The notes beneath the pieces are model-generated. The model was not told the origin of the DNA and made no database searches. It was given only the letters and a program-made list of their open reading frames with translations. Both the position numbers and the translations under genes were made by a program. A DNA stretch of 64,000 bases, taken from contig PNAA01000021.1 of the NCBI GenBank assembly GCA_003169975.1, positions 41,738 through 105,737 of the forward strand, given 5' to 3'. Below, one piece after another: positions 54,689-63,621 of the stretch. The stretch's first letter is position 1. The number at the start of each line of letters is the position of its first letter. The DNA comes from Spartobacteria bacterium (GTDB taxonomy: Bacteria > Verrucomicrobiota > Verrucomicrobiia > Chthoniobacterales > UBA10450).

Positions 54689-57109
54689 ATGCTCACCGAC
54701 CTTCGTTTTGCTCTGCGACAGCTATTGAAATCGCCCGGCTTCACGCTCCTGGCGGTCATCATCCTCACCCTCGGGATTGGGCTAAACACCGCGATCTTTA
54801 GTTTGATCAACGATCTTTTTCTGCGCGGTCTCCCATTTAAAGATTCCGGGCGGCTCGTCCATTTTTATTCCGGGGAAAAGACGGCCGAGGCATTGGAGTG
54901 GCCGCTCTCCGCGCCGCGTTTTCAACTCTATCGCCAAGGGCAGACGCTCTTTGACGGCTTCGCGGCCGATAACGGTGTGGCCGTGACGCTGACCGGCCTC
55001 GGCGATCCGGTGCAGATCGGCGGCTTCCGGGTGACGGCGAACTATTTTGATGTCCTCGGGGTGCGGCCGATGCGCGGGCGCAATTTTTTGCCTAACGAAG
55101 AGGAAGGAGCCGATGTCGCGATCGTCTCGGAGCATTTCTGGAAGAGCCGGCTCGGCGGCGATCCCAAGATCCTTGGGCGCAGCATCACACTCGACGGCGT
55201 CGCGCATACGATCGTCGGCGTCATCCCCAACATGCCGGTGCCGTGGGTTGGACCGAATGGAAACGAAGTCTGGACGACGAAGCCGTTCATCATTCCCGGA
55301 TTTTCACACGAACGCATGATGCGCGGAACGGCTTTCCTCCGGACCGTGGGAAGATTGAAACCCGGCCTAACGATCGAACAGGCCCGGGCCGCCTTGCCCG
55401 CGCTCGAGCAAAGCTACCGCACGCAGAATCCCGGCAAGATCGACGCCGACTTAAGGACGATGATCGTCCCGCTGCCGGAAGACGCGACCGGCAAGTTGCG
55501 CCCGGCTTTCGCCACCCTCTTCGCCGCGGTCAGCGTCGTCCTCCTCATCGCTTGCAGCAACGTCGCCAACCTGCTCCTCGTCCGCTTCAGCGGGCGGCGT
55601 CGCGAGATCGCCCTCCGCATGGCGCTCGGCGCCTCGCGCGGGAGCGTGCTGCGGCTCTTCGTTTTCGAGAGCCTGCTCGTGAGCGTGCTCGCGGGGTCGT
55701 TAGGCGCCTTCCTCGCCTGGCAACTGATCCCGCTCGTTCCGAAAATCACGGCCAACTTTCTCCCGCTCGAAGCAACCAGTGTGAGCGTCTCCCTGCCCGT
55801 GCTCTTCTTCACTCTTGGCCTGTCGCTCTTCACCGGTCTGGCGATGGGAATCTATCCCGCCTGGCAAAGCTCGCGGGCCGATCTCATCGATGGACTCAAG
55901 GAGGGCGGCCGCGGGAGCAGCGGCAGCCTGCGACAACAGCGTTTCCGCAGGATTCTGGTCGGGGCGCAGGTCGCGCTCTCGGTCGCGTTGCTCGCAAGCG
56001 CGGCTTTGCTCATCGCCAGCTTCGTTAGGCTCAGTCAGCAGCCGCTCGGCTTCCGGCCCGATCATCTCTGGGTTGCGTTCGTCACTTTCCCGCAGACGCG
56101 CTATCCCGATGAGCCGTCGCGCACACGCTTCGCCGAGCAAACCCAAACCGCCTTGCGCGCGCTCCCAGACTTCGAAAACGTTGCGGTGAGCGGCGATTTC
56201 CCGCTCGCGGGCGGAAACGGCGCTACGCTTTACGCACGGCCCGATGGCAACGTGCTGCCAGTCCCGGAACGCGCCTCCGCGCCCTCGCACGGCGTCATGC
56301 CGGGATATTTTCGCACCTGGGGAATTCCAATCGTCGCCGGCCGCGACTTCAACGAGCACGACCTCGCCGATCACCCCAGCGTGATGCTGATCAGCGAGGC
56401 GGGCGCCCATAAGGTTTTCGGGAAGGAAAATCCGATCGGCCGAACGCTCCTGGTAACGAGCGCGAGCGTGCCGGCGGAAATCGTCGGCGTGGTCGGCGAT
56501 GTCCGCTCCGGTAAAGTGGCTCAGCCTAACGAAATGGAATTCTACCGGCCGTGGGCGCAGGAAAATTTTCCCTTCATGAGCATCACGGTGCGGAGCCAGA
56601 TAAAACCCGCAGCCATCACCCACCTGGTGCAGCGGGCCTTGACCGGCATTGATCCATCGATGGCGCTCGCCCAGCCGCAATCGATGGACGAAATCGTTCG
56701 ACTGGCGCTCGGGGAAGCGCGCCTCATGATGATGTTGCTCGGCGTTTTCGCGGGCGTGGCTTTGTTGCTCGCGACGGTCGGGATTTACGGCGCGGTCGCC
56801 TACACGGTCGAGCAGCGAACCGGTGAGATCGGCGTGCGCATGGCGCTCGGCGCGCAAACACTCGATGTCCTGCGTCTCGTCGTCGGCCAGGGAATGAAAC
56901 CGGTTTTCTTTGGTTTGATCGCAGGCCTGGCTGCCGCTCTCGCGCTTGGCCGCCTGATCGCGTCCCAGCTTTACCAGGTCTCAGCGCACAGTCCGTTCCT
57001 TCTCGGAGGAACGGTTGTGATCCTCAGCGTGGCTGCGCTCCTCGCCTGCCTCTTCCCCGCCCGCCGCGCGAGCCGGCTCAATCCCGTGATTGCATTGCGG
57101 ACGGAATGA
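54689..57109 (+). CDS. ADOP-type ABC transporter permease (duplicated FtsX/MacB permease)
   Basis: Start at 54689 (MLTDLRFALRQLLKSPGFTL), 806 residues. Two FtsX-like halves: N-terminal helix, MacB_PCD periplasmic domain (about 50-240), helices (LLIACSNVANLLLVRFSGRR, REIALRMALGASRGS), then a second set ending RRASRLNPVIALRTE. This layout is the acidobacterial duplicated orphan permease type, common in gene tandem arrays without adjacent ATPase. A relic of another gene starts at its stop codon. Confidence 0.92.
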   Translation: MLTDLRFALRQLLKSPGFTLLAVIILTLGIGLNTAIFSLINDLFLRGLPFKDSGRLVHFYSGEKTAEALEWPLSAPRFQLYRQGQTLFDGFAADNGVAVTLTGLGDPVQIGGFRVTANYFDVLGVRPMRGRNFLPNEEEGADVAIVSEHFWKSRLGGDPKILGRSITLDGVAHTIVGVIPNMPVPWVGPNGNEVWTTKPFIIPGFSHERMMRGTAFLRTVGRLKPGLTIEQARAALPALEQSYRTQNPGKIDADLRTMIVPLPEDATGKLRPAFATLFAAVSVVLLIACSNVANLLLVRFSGRRREIALRMALGASRGSVLRLFVFESLLVSVLAGSLGAFLAWQLIPLVPKITANFLPLEATSVSVSLPVLFFTLGLSLFTGLAMGIYPAWQSSRADLIDGLKEGGRGSSGSLRQQRFRRILVGAQVALSVALLASAALLIASFVRLSQQPLGFRPDHLWVAFVTFPQTRYPDEPSRTRFAEQTQTALRALPDFENVAVSGDFPLAGGNGATLYARPDGNVLPVPERASAPSHGVMPGYFRTWGIPIVAGRDFNEHDLADHPSVMLISEAGAHKVFGKENPIGRTLLVTSASVPAEIVGVVGDVRSGKVAQPNEMEFYRPWAQENFPFMSITVRSQIKPAAITHLVQRALTGIDPSMALAQPQSMDEIVRLALGEARLMMMLLGVFAGVALLLATVGIYGAVAYTVEQRTGEIGVRMALGAQTLDVLRLVVGQGMKPVFFGLIAGLAAALALGRLIASQLYQVSAHSPFLLGGTVVILSVAALLACLFPARRASRLNPVIALRTE

Positions 57110-57216
57110 GTTTCATAAACCACTCGGCCGTCCCGCCGATCGCCTCGAGCTGCAAGCCGAGCTTGGAGATGCGGCGTTCCAGCAGGGCCTGGTCGCTAAA
57201 TGATGCCCAATCCATC
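57109..57216 (-). pseudogene. Internally deleted relic of the metallopeptidase 5' end, copy B
   Basis: Reads MDWASFSDQALLERRISKLG, LQLEAIGGTAEWFMKLI, i.e. residues 4-27 of the metallopeptidase joined in frame to its GGTPEWFMKLI segment. The deleted interval is similar to that of copy A. It overlaps the final codon of the permease gene. Confidence 0.75.
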
Positions 57217-57219
57217 GCC

Positions 57220-59085
57220 TTACCGACTTACTCGCGCAAGCGCTTCGCGCGTCAGCGGCACATAAGGATCCGCAGCGATCGAGCGCTGATACCAATCCCG
57301 GGCCTCTTGTTTCGCGCCGGCCCGCTCGAACCTATGACCAATTTCAAATGCCGGGATGGCATAAAGAGATAAAATCTCGCTTTCAAAGCTCTCAACTTTT
57401 ATCTCCCTCGGCGAGGGGGGCCGGTAGCGCCTGCCGAGACGTTCGTTATCACTTATCATCTCTGGCAGGCTATGCTCCTGGGACTTCGGCTCGACCAGCA
57501 TGACCAGGCCGTACTGATAAGGTCGATAGCCCTCGTCAAGGCTCCGGTCGCTCTCCAGGACCGTGCCGGCGACAGCTGCTGGTCGTCCCTTATTCGCCTC
57601 GATCAACATTTTCAGATTGGCGCGTTCCGCATCGTAATGATCGAACGGAATAACGAGGTCGGGATACCGCTCGCGTAGTTGCTGCAAATACCAATCTACC
57701 GGTAGAAGAGGCACCAGGATCAGGCTCACATCCGGGCGCAGCTTTTCGACCGTATGCAGATAGAGGAGTGGATCAATGACGGCGTCCCCGGAGGCGAGAA
57801 GCATCGTTCCGGGCGCAACCGTGGCGAAGACATCTTCGGCAAAGAGACGCGCGATATGATTCCGACTCTGATCAATGCTGCGATAATTGATTAACACCAT
57901 CGCCAGGACCGCAAGCAGGCCGGCTCCCGGGATCAGCCATCGCCGCGTCACCGGCGACGCAATGAATTTCGCGATCAGCAGCAGGCCGAAAGCAAGCAAC
58001 GGCGCCAGGACAACGTGCGATAGAATAAAGAATCGCTCGAGCACGAACAAGGCATACGGCGCCGTTGCCAAATTGAGATCACTGATGGACACGAAGAAAA
58101 GACCGCCAAAAACGAAAGCAATAACGCTGAACCAGAGATACCACCGCTGCTTTCCGTAGGCGTAAACTGCCACTAATAGCGTCAAAGCCCCTGCCAATGG
58201 CCCAAATGAAAGAAGGAGCGCGACCATTCTGGCGATATGCGACCCGCCGCTGTATGCCACGACGGTCACGAGTTGACCGCTGCCGTAGCTCCTGCGGGCA
58301 ATCAAACGCGCGAGATCGCGCAGCGAAGAGACATTCCCCCAGTTATGCGGCGGGTGCTGCGCCGAGGCCCAAGGCACATAAGCGTAGGGCAGGAGCCCGA
58401 CGCAAAAGGCCAGCGCACATAGGACCAGAACCTGAGGCGGCGCCAGCAAGACCGCACGGCCGTGCCAGAGTATGAAGCAGAAAGCTGGCGCCAGAAGCAC
58501 AATAGTCTGGTGATTAGTCAGCCCCAACCCACTCACGAAGAATGCCGCCACCAAAACGCCCGTTCGCTCCGGCCTCTCATGCCATGCGACCAGGAAATAG
58601 ATCAAAAGACTCGCGAGCAGATTATTGAGCGGAAACACTTCGCTCACCAGCGACCACCTCCAAAACAGTGGGGTCACAGCGAGAAGCAACGCCCCGGCCG
58701 CCGCCGCCAGCCGGCACCCGGACAAGCGCAGCGCAGTGAGGTAAACGATCCCGACCGTGAGCGCATCGCAGACTACCGGCAGAAGATTAACCCGAAAGGG
58801 AATAGGACCCACGGGCAGCAGGCTGAAGAGATGCCCTAGCATGGTAAAGAGCGGGTAGCCCGGTGGATGAGCCACACCTAAAGTCACGGCTGCGGTGATC
58901 AATTCAGGCGTATCACCGACCACGATATCGCGCGCGGCGGTGAGAACATAGAGCAAGGCCGTCAATCCCACGACCGCCACCCCAAGGCCCACAGTTAGCG
59001 CGTCATAGGAAAATGAGTTAGGGGAAGGATCCGCCGCGACGGCCCCTCTTCGATTCGGTCTTTCCTCCGCGGAGTCCCGCTCCAT
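57220..59085 (-). CDS. DUF2723 multi-spanning membrane protein with C-terminal tail
   Basis: Start at 59085 (MERDSAEERPNRRGAVAADP), 621 residues. DUF2723 N-terminal motif GDTPELITAAVTLGVAHPPG with YPLFTMLGHLF resembles GT39/GT83 protein mannosyltransferases. Ten or more helices over 25-410. The soluble C-terminus (TMLLASGDAVIDPLLYLHTV) is conserved in the family. Probably transfers a sugar from a lipid donor; not proven. Follows the aminotransferase stop by 2 nt. Confidence 0.85.
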   Translation of the reverse strand: MERDSAEERPNRRGAVAADPSPNSFSYDALTVGLGVAVVGLTALLYVLTAARDIVVGDTPELITAAVTLGVAHPPGYPLFTMLGHLFSLLPVGPIPFRVNLLPVVCDALTVGIVYLTALRLSGCRLAAAAGALLLAVTPLFWRWSLVSEVFPLNNLLASLLIYFLVAWHERPERTGVLVAAFFVSGLGLTNHQTIVLLAPAFCFILWHGRAVLLAPPQVLVLCALAFCVGLLPYAYVPWASAQHPPHNWGNVSSLRDLARLIARRSYGSGQLVTVVAYSGGSHIARMVALLLSFGPLAGALTLLVAVYAYGKQRWYLWFSVIAFVFGGLFFVSISDLNLATAPYALFVLERFFILSHVVLAPLLAFGLLLIAKFIASPVTRRWLIPGAGLLAVLAMVLINYRSIDQSRNHIARLFAEDVFATVAPGTMLLASGDAVIDPLLYLHTVEKLRPDVSLILVPLLPVDWYLQQLRERYPDLVIPFDHYDAERANLKMLIEANKGRPAAVAGTVLESDRSLDEGYRPYQYGLVMLVEPKSQEHSLPEMISDNERLGRRYRPPSPREIKVESFESEILSLYAIPAFEIGHRFERAGAKQEARDWYQRSIAADPYVPLTREALARVSR

Positions 59086-59087
59086 CC

Positions 59088-59987
59088 CTAAAATATCTTC
59101 ACGCCTTCCGCGAGGGTGCGCTGCGCGTATAGCTCGCTCAGTCGTTTTGTCATCGGGCCCACTTCGCCATTTCCGATGATGTTCCCGTCGATCCGCGTGA
59201 CGCCGGCGAGTTCGCCCATCGTGCCGGTGCAAAAGACCTCGTCGGCCTGGTAGACATCTTCGATCGTTAGGTAGATCTCGTGCTGAGGGATCTTTTCCGC
59301 GGTGCAAATCTCGAGCACGGTCGCGCGGGTGATTCCTGCCGGACAGGCAATGACCCGGCTGGTCGCCACCTCGCCCTTTCGCACGATGAAAACGTGCGTT
59401 GCATTCGTCTCCGCAATGTGGCCGGCGAGGTCGAGCATGAGGGCGTCATCCGCCCCGGCGTTGTTCGCTTCGATCTTGGCCAGGATGGAATTGAGCAGGT
59501 TGGCGTGGTGAATCCGCGGATCGAGCACTTCCGGCGGAGGCCGGCGGACCTTGCTCGTGATCAAGGTCAAGCCGCTCTTCGCGTAAACGGGCGCCTTGTG
59601 CTCGGCGAGGATGATGAGGGTCGGGCCGCTCTGGTTGAGGCGCGGATCCATCCCGGAGGTGATCTTCACGCCGCGCGTGAGCGTGAGGCGGATGTGGACG
59701 CCGTCACGCATCTCGTTGGCGGCCAGAGTGCGCTTGATTTCGGCGATCATCTTTTTGTTAGGCGGGATCCCTTCAAAGGCGAGCGCGGTGGCGGAACGGT
59801 AGAGGCGATCAAGGTGTTCGTGCAGCTTGAAGATGCGGCCGTTGTAGAGGCGCAAGCCTTCCCAGACCGCATCGCCGCCCTGCACCGCGGAGTCGAACGG
59901 GCTGACGCCCGCCTCGTCGCGGTGCACGAGCCGGCCGTTGATGTTCACCATCAGGTCGCGGTTTTTCTCGTCAAATTGTTGCAGCAT
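59088..59987 (-). CDS. Class IV aminotransferase (branched-chain/D-amino-acid type) lacking the usual PLP lysine
   Basis: 299 residues of fold type IV: VHRDEAGVSPFDSAVQGGDA, VWEGLRLY, and late motifs AETNATHVFIVRKGEV, CPAGITRATVLEIC, DEVFCTGTMGEL. In a gapless comparison to D-amino-acid aminotransferase, DIKSLNLL aligns with RIHHANLL, so the Schiff-base Lys is His160 here. Whether a different Lys serves or the protein is not an aminotransferase is open. Start could also be the internal ATG at 59951. Confidence 0.8.
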   Translation of the reverse strand: MLQQFDEKNRDLMVNINGRLVHRDEAGVSPFDSAVQGGDAVWEGLRLYNGRIFKLHEHLDRLYRSATALAFEGIPPNKKMIAEIKRTLAANEMRDGVHIRLTLTRGVKITSGMDPRLNQSGPTLIILAEHKAPVYAKSGLTLITSKVRRPPPEVLDPRIHHANLLNSILAKIEANNAGADDALMLDLAGHIAETNATHVFIVRKGEVATSRVIACPAGITRATVLEICTAEKIPQHEIYLTIEDVYQADEVFCTGTMGELAGVTRIDGNIIGNGEVGPMTKRLSELYAQRTLAEGVKIF

Positions 59988-60059
59988 TTCTTGACCGCGG
60001 ATTACACGGATTTCGCGGATAACTCCAATCTTATCAGCGAAATCTGCGTAATCCGCGGT

Positions 60060-60821
60060 TCAATGCAGGCGGTATTGGTAAAGCCGGTCATAACATTTCC
60101 GACAACGGTTTTCGATCTCGCGCAGTCGCTCCGGCACATTTGCAGACCGCGCGTGATAAGGCTCGAACCCGGTCGATTTCGCCACTTCACCGTACCAATG
60201 TTCCGCCCAAACGCCATCGGTCGCGCGCAAGCCCGGCGGCCAACGGAGCATCGCCGGATCAAACTCGACGCTGACCTCTTGGCAAAGCAGGCGCAGGATG
60301 CGCTCGGGATTTTGCAGGACATCCCGCGCATCGATCACCGGCGGCACAACTCCCGATCGCTCGCGGACCCAGTCGAAGATCTCAGCCTGCTGCACAAAAC
60401 CAATATCTTCCAGCGTCGGATCGTCATTCTTCTTGATGTAAGAAGCGATCACCTCCGCCGGATCGCGGATGAGAAAGCAATTCGTCAGGCCGGCGAGCCA
60501 GTCGCGCCTCACCTCGGGCAGCAGATGATGCGTCATCTGCTTCTGGTAAAAAATCCTAATGTGGGAAATGTGGGAGCCGCCTTTGTGCGGCGATTGGGGG
60601 ACGCCCGTTGTTAGGCCAGCCACCACCTTCCGCCAATCCGTCTCCCCTTGTGCGATCACCTCTTCGGCCAAGGGATGCTTCTTTCCTGTCCGGGCGAGAT
60701 AAAACGCATAGAGCGGTTCATCGGCGACCACCGTGTCGGCCCGATTCCCCCACGCCCGCATCATCGCAGTCGAGATGTTACGGGGCCCGGACCACATCGC
60801 GAGGCGCAGCAATCGACTCAT
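60060..60821 (-). CDS. Sulfotransferase-like protein with an inserted hairpin repeat
   Basis: Start at 60821 (MSRLLRLAMWSGPRNISTAM), 253 residues. The phosphosulfate-loop-like WSGPRNISTAMMRAWGN, later FLIRDPAEVIASYIKKN and C-terminal R-rich region fit the sulfotransferase superfamily. Residues about 78-88 (SPHKGGSHISH) are encoded by a TGTGGGAGCC-family repeat, an in-frame insertion. Lies upstream of the aminotransferase on the same strand, a common pairing. Confidence 0.75.
   Translation of the reverse strand: MSRLLRLAMWSGPRNISTAMMRAWGNRADTVVADEPLYAFYLARTGKKHPLAEEVIAQGETDWRKVVAGLTTGVPQSPHKGGSHISHIRIFYQKQMTHHLLPEVRRDWLAGLTNCFLIRDPAEVIASYIKKNDDPTLEDIGFVQQAEIFDWVRERSGVVPPVIDARDVLQNPERILRLLCQEVSVEFDPAMLRWPPGLRATDGVWAEHWYGEVAKSTGFEPYHARSANVPERLREIENRCRKCYDRLYQYRLH
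60567..60599. repeat. TGTGGGAGCC-family repeat inside a coding sequence
   Basis: AATGTGGGAGCCGCCTTTGT then GCGGCGATTGGGG: same arm as 3738-3749 and same loop motif in reverse. GCCGC-CTTTGT-GCGGC is the hairpin. It preserves the frame of the sulfotransferase-like gene. Confidence 0.8.
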
Positions 60822-60825
60822 CTCG

Positions 60826-61764
60826 TTAGGCAACCGCAATAAATCCGACCATCCGCTGGCGCATCTTTTCATCCGGCAACCGGCCCTTCCCCGCGGCCAT
60901 GTTGTCTTCCAGATGCCTAACGTTGCTCGTAGCAGGAATCGCGCAGGTCACAGCGGCATTCCCCAGAATCCACTTGAGAAGAAATTGCGCCCACGATTTG
61001 CAATCGAACTCCGTCGCCCACTCCGGCAACGGCTTGGCGCGGAGGCGTGCAAAGAGATCGCCCCGGGCAAAAGGACGGTTGATCAGGACCGCGACGCCCT
61101 TCTCCCGGGCCAGCGGCAGGATGCGTTCCTCCGCGCCGCGCTCCGCGATCGAGTAGTTGATCTGGAGAAAGTCGAGCTTCTCGCGTAGCAGGATTTTCTC
61201 CACCTCCGGAAAGGACGACTCGACGTAATGCGTGATGCCGAGATAACGAATCCGCCCCTCCTCTTTCCAAGCGCGCAAGGTGGCGAGCTGGGTTTCGAGA
61301 TCGACCAGGTTATGCACTTGGATGAGGTCGAGGCGCTTCGTCCGCAGGCGTGCGAGCGAGCGTTCCATCTCGTCGATCCCGGCCTGCTTGCCGGTCGTCC
61401 AAACTTTCGTCGCGAGGAAGAATTTTTCTCGCAGATTCAATTCACTCGTCAGGTCGCCGACCACGCTCTCGGCGCGGCCGTACATCGGCGAGGTGTCGAT
61501 CACCTGCCCCCCGAGTTGGGCGAAACGGCGCAGCACCTCTTTGAGCGGCGCGCGGTCCTCGGGCAACACCCCGACGTCGAAGGTCCCGGAAGTTCCGAGG
61601 CCAATCGCGGAAATTTTCTCGCCGGTGGAAGGGATTGCTCGCGACAGTTGCGCCACCGGGGCCTTTTTCGCCGCACTCAACGAGACAGGGCAAAGCGTCG
61701 CCGCCGCCGCGCCCCCAATCAATCGCGCCGCCTCCCGTCGGCTGATGGAAAAATCGCCTTTCAT
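60826..61764 (-). CDS. Aldo/keto reductase with Tat signal
   Basis: 312 residues. Twin-arginine signal SRREAARLIGGAAAATLC, then the AKR barrel: TSPMYGRAESVVGD (Asp/Tyr), ATKVWTTGK (Lys), LIQVHNLVD (His). Export by Tat suggests a folded NADP-bound periplasmic oxidoreductase. Stop TAA is within a TCGTTAGGC word (60823-60831), just 5 nt from the next start. Confidence 0.9.
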   Translation of the reverse strand: MKGDFSISRREAARLIGGAAAATLCPVSLSAAKKAPVAQLSRAIPSTGEKISAIGLGTSGTFDVGVLPEDRAPLKEVLRRFAQLGGQVIDTSPMYGRAESVVGDLTSELNLREKFFLATKVWTTGKQAGIDEMERSLARLRTKRLDLIQVHNLVDLETQLATLRAWKEEGRIRYLGITHYVESSFPEVEKILLREKLDFLQINYSIAERGAEERILPLAREKGVAVLINRPFARGDLFARLRAKPLPEWATEFDCKSWAQFLLKWILGNAAVTCAIPATSNVRHLEDNMAAGKGRLPDEKMRQRMVGFIAVA

Positions 61765-61800
61765 CCTCGCATAACACTCCGCCTCACCGCCCGTCCGGGC

Positions 61801-63621
61801 TCAGGCTTTCTTCCTTTGCAGGTAAGCGTTGACCTGTTCTTCCAAAATTTCGAGCGGCAGGGCGCCGTTCTTGAGCAGGACGTCGTGAAACTCGCGCTCG
61901 TCGAATTTTTCTCCGAGTCGCTGTTGGGCGCGGGCGCGCAGTTCCAGCATCTTGAGCATGCCCACCTTGTAGGCGCAGGCCTGGCCGGGCGCGACGATGT
62001 AACGCTCAATCTCGGAGGTGACTTCCCCTTCGCTCATGCCCGTTTTTTCCCGCATGTAGGTGATCGCCTGCGCGCGGGTCCAACGCTTCTCGTGAATGCC
62101 GGTATCAACCACGAGGCGCACCGCGCGGAAGAGCTCGGCCTGCAGACGCCCGAGATCGCCGAAGGGATCGTTCGCATACCAGCCCGCCTCCTTGGCCAGC
62201 CACTCGGCGTATAGCGCCCAGCCTTCCATGTAGGCTGTGAAAGGAATGACTTTGCGGAATTGCGGCAGGCCTTTCAATTCCTGGGCGGTGGAGATTTGCC
62301 AGTGATGGCCCGGCACGCCCTCGTGATAAGCGAGGGTGGGCATCGACCACTTCGCGACTTCGTTCATGTTGCGCAGGTTGGCGTAGAAGACGCCGGGACG
62401 TGTGCCATCCAGCGACGCGCCTTCGTAGTAGGCGCCGGGCGCGGTCGCTTCCTTGAAGACCGGCACGCGCCGAACTTCGCACACCGCCCGCGGCGTGGTG
62501 AGAAACAACTGCGCGCAGCGCCGCGTGGCGTCGTCGATCAGCCGCTGGTAATCCGCAAGGGCCGCGCTGCGACCAGCATCATCGTTCGGGTAAAGAAAAC
62601 GCGGGTCCTTGCCTAACGAGACCATGGCCTGGCCGACCGGTTGCCCGGTAAAGCCGTTGGCGTCGAGGAGCACGTGCATTTCGCCCTCGATCCGGGCCAC
62701 TTCGCGCAAACCGAGCTCGTGGACCTCGTCAGGCGACATCGTCGTGGTGGTGTTCAACCGCAGCAGATAGGCGTAGTAGGCGGCGCCGTCGGGCAGTTTC
62801 CAGACGCCGTCGTCGGTCGTGGTCTTCGGGAGCAGCGCCTGGAAATAGTCGATCAATTTTTGATAGGCCGGATAAACCTGGGCGGTGATCGCGCTTTCCA
62901 CCCGGGACTGGAAATCGGCCCGCTGTTGTTCGCTCAGACCGGAGATTTTCGCCGCGCGAGTTTTGAAAGAAGTCGCGAGGATGTTGGCGGCGGCGGGCTT
63001 CGCCACGAAGCTGCGCATCTCCTTCAGCACTTCTTCGACCACGAACCGCGGCGGGATGATTCCCTTCCCTTCGCGCAGCCGCAAGCCTTCCAGAGTTTGA
63101 TCGAACTTGACCGGCAACGCGCCGAGCCGCTGCAAATAGTAATCGCAATCGCGCGGGGCGAGCAGCCGATGAGTGTTCGCCATGAAGGTGGGGAACTGGT
63201 TTTGCACGCCGAAGAGCTGGTTCACCGGGTAGTTATGAAATTGGAAGCGCTCCCCCTCGACTTCTCGTGCGATAAACCAATCGAGAACATGCGTCGAGAG
63301 CCGTTGCGACTCGCTCTGCCGTGAGAGCGGATAAGCACGCAACTGCGCCAGATCCTTCCGCCAGAGTGCCGCGACTTTTTCCTGATGCACGGGCGACTCG
63401 TCACCCAGTTTGCCGTTATGACCGGTGATCCCAAACTGTTCGACCAGGCCAAGCGAGGAGAGCAATTCCGGCTCCGAAAAAATGAACTCGGCGAAGACCT
63501 TTTCGTAAAAGAGATTCAGGCTCCACGGACGAAAGTAGATCAGGTTGATGAGAAAAATCGCCAACGCGACGACGAGGACGGCGCTGAGGCCGAGAAGCCA
63601 TTTGAGGACGCGCTTGAACAT
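61801..63621 (-). CDS. DUF885 metallohydrolase-like membrane-anchored protein
   Basis: 606 residues. N-terminal signal anchor (WLLGLSAVLVVALAIFLINL), then a helical DUF885 domain with HEGVPGHHWQ (HExxxGH) and YMEGWALYAE as zinc-ligand candidates, and RYIVAPGQACAYKVG near the end, all family-typical. Members resemble carboxypeptidase/thermolysin-like peptidases. Start ATG at 63619-63621. Confidence 0.88.
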   Translation of the reverse strand: MFKRVLKWLLGLSAVLVVALAIFLINLIYFRPWSLNLFYEKVFAEFIFSEPELLSSLGLVEQFGITGHNGKLGDESPVHQEKVAALWRKDLAQLRAYPLSRQSESQRLSTHVLDWFIAREVEGERFQFHNYPVNQLFGVQNQFPTFMANTHRLLAPRDCDYYLQRLGALPVKFDQTLEGLRLREGKGIIPPRFVVEEVLKEMRSFVAKPAAANILATSFKTRAAKISGLSEQQRADFQSRVESAITAQVYPAYQKLIDYFQALLPKTTTDDGVWKLPDGAAYYAYLLRLNTTTTMSPDEVHELGLREVARIEGEMHVLLDANGFTGQPVGQAMVSLGKDPRFLYPNDDAGRSAALADYQRLIDDATRRCAQLFLTTPRAVCEVRRVPVFKEATAPGAYYEGASLDGTRPGVFYANLRNMNEVAKWSMPTLAYHEGVPGHHWQISTAQELKGLPQFRKVIPFTAYMEGWALYAEWLAKEAGWYANDPFGDLGRLQAELFRAVRLVVDTGIHEKRWTRAQAITYMREKTGMSEGEVTSEIERYIVAPGQACAYKVGMLKMLELRARAQQRLGEKFDEREFHDVLLKNGALPLEILEEQVNAYLQRKKA

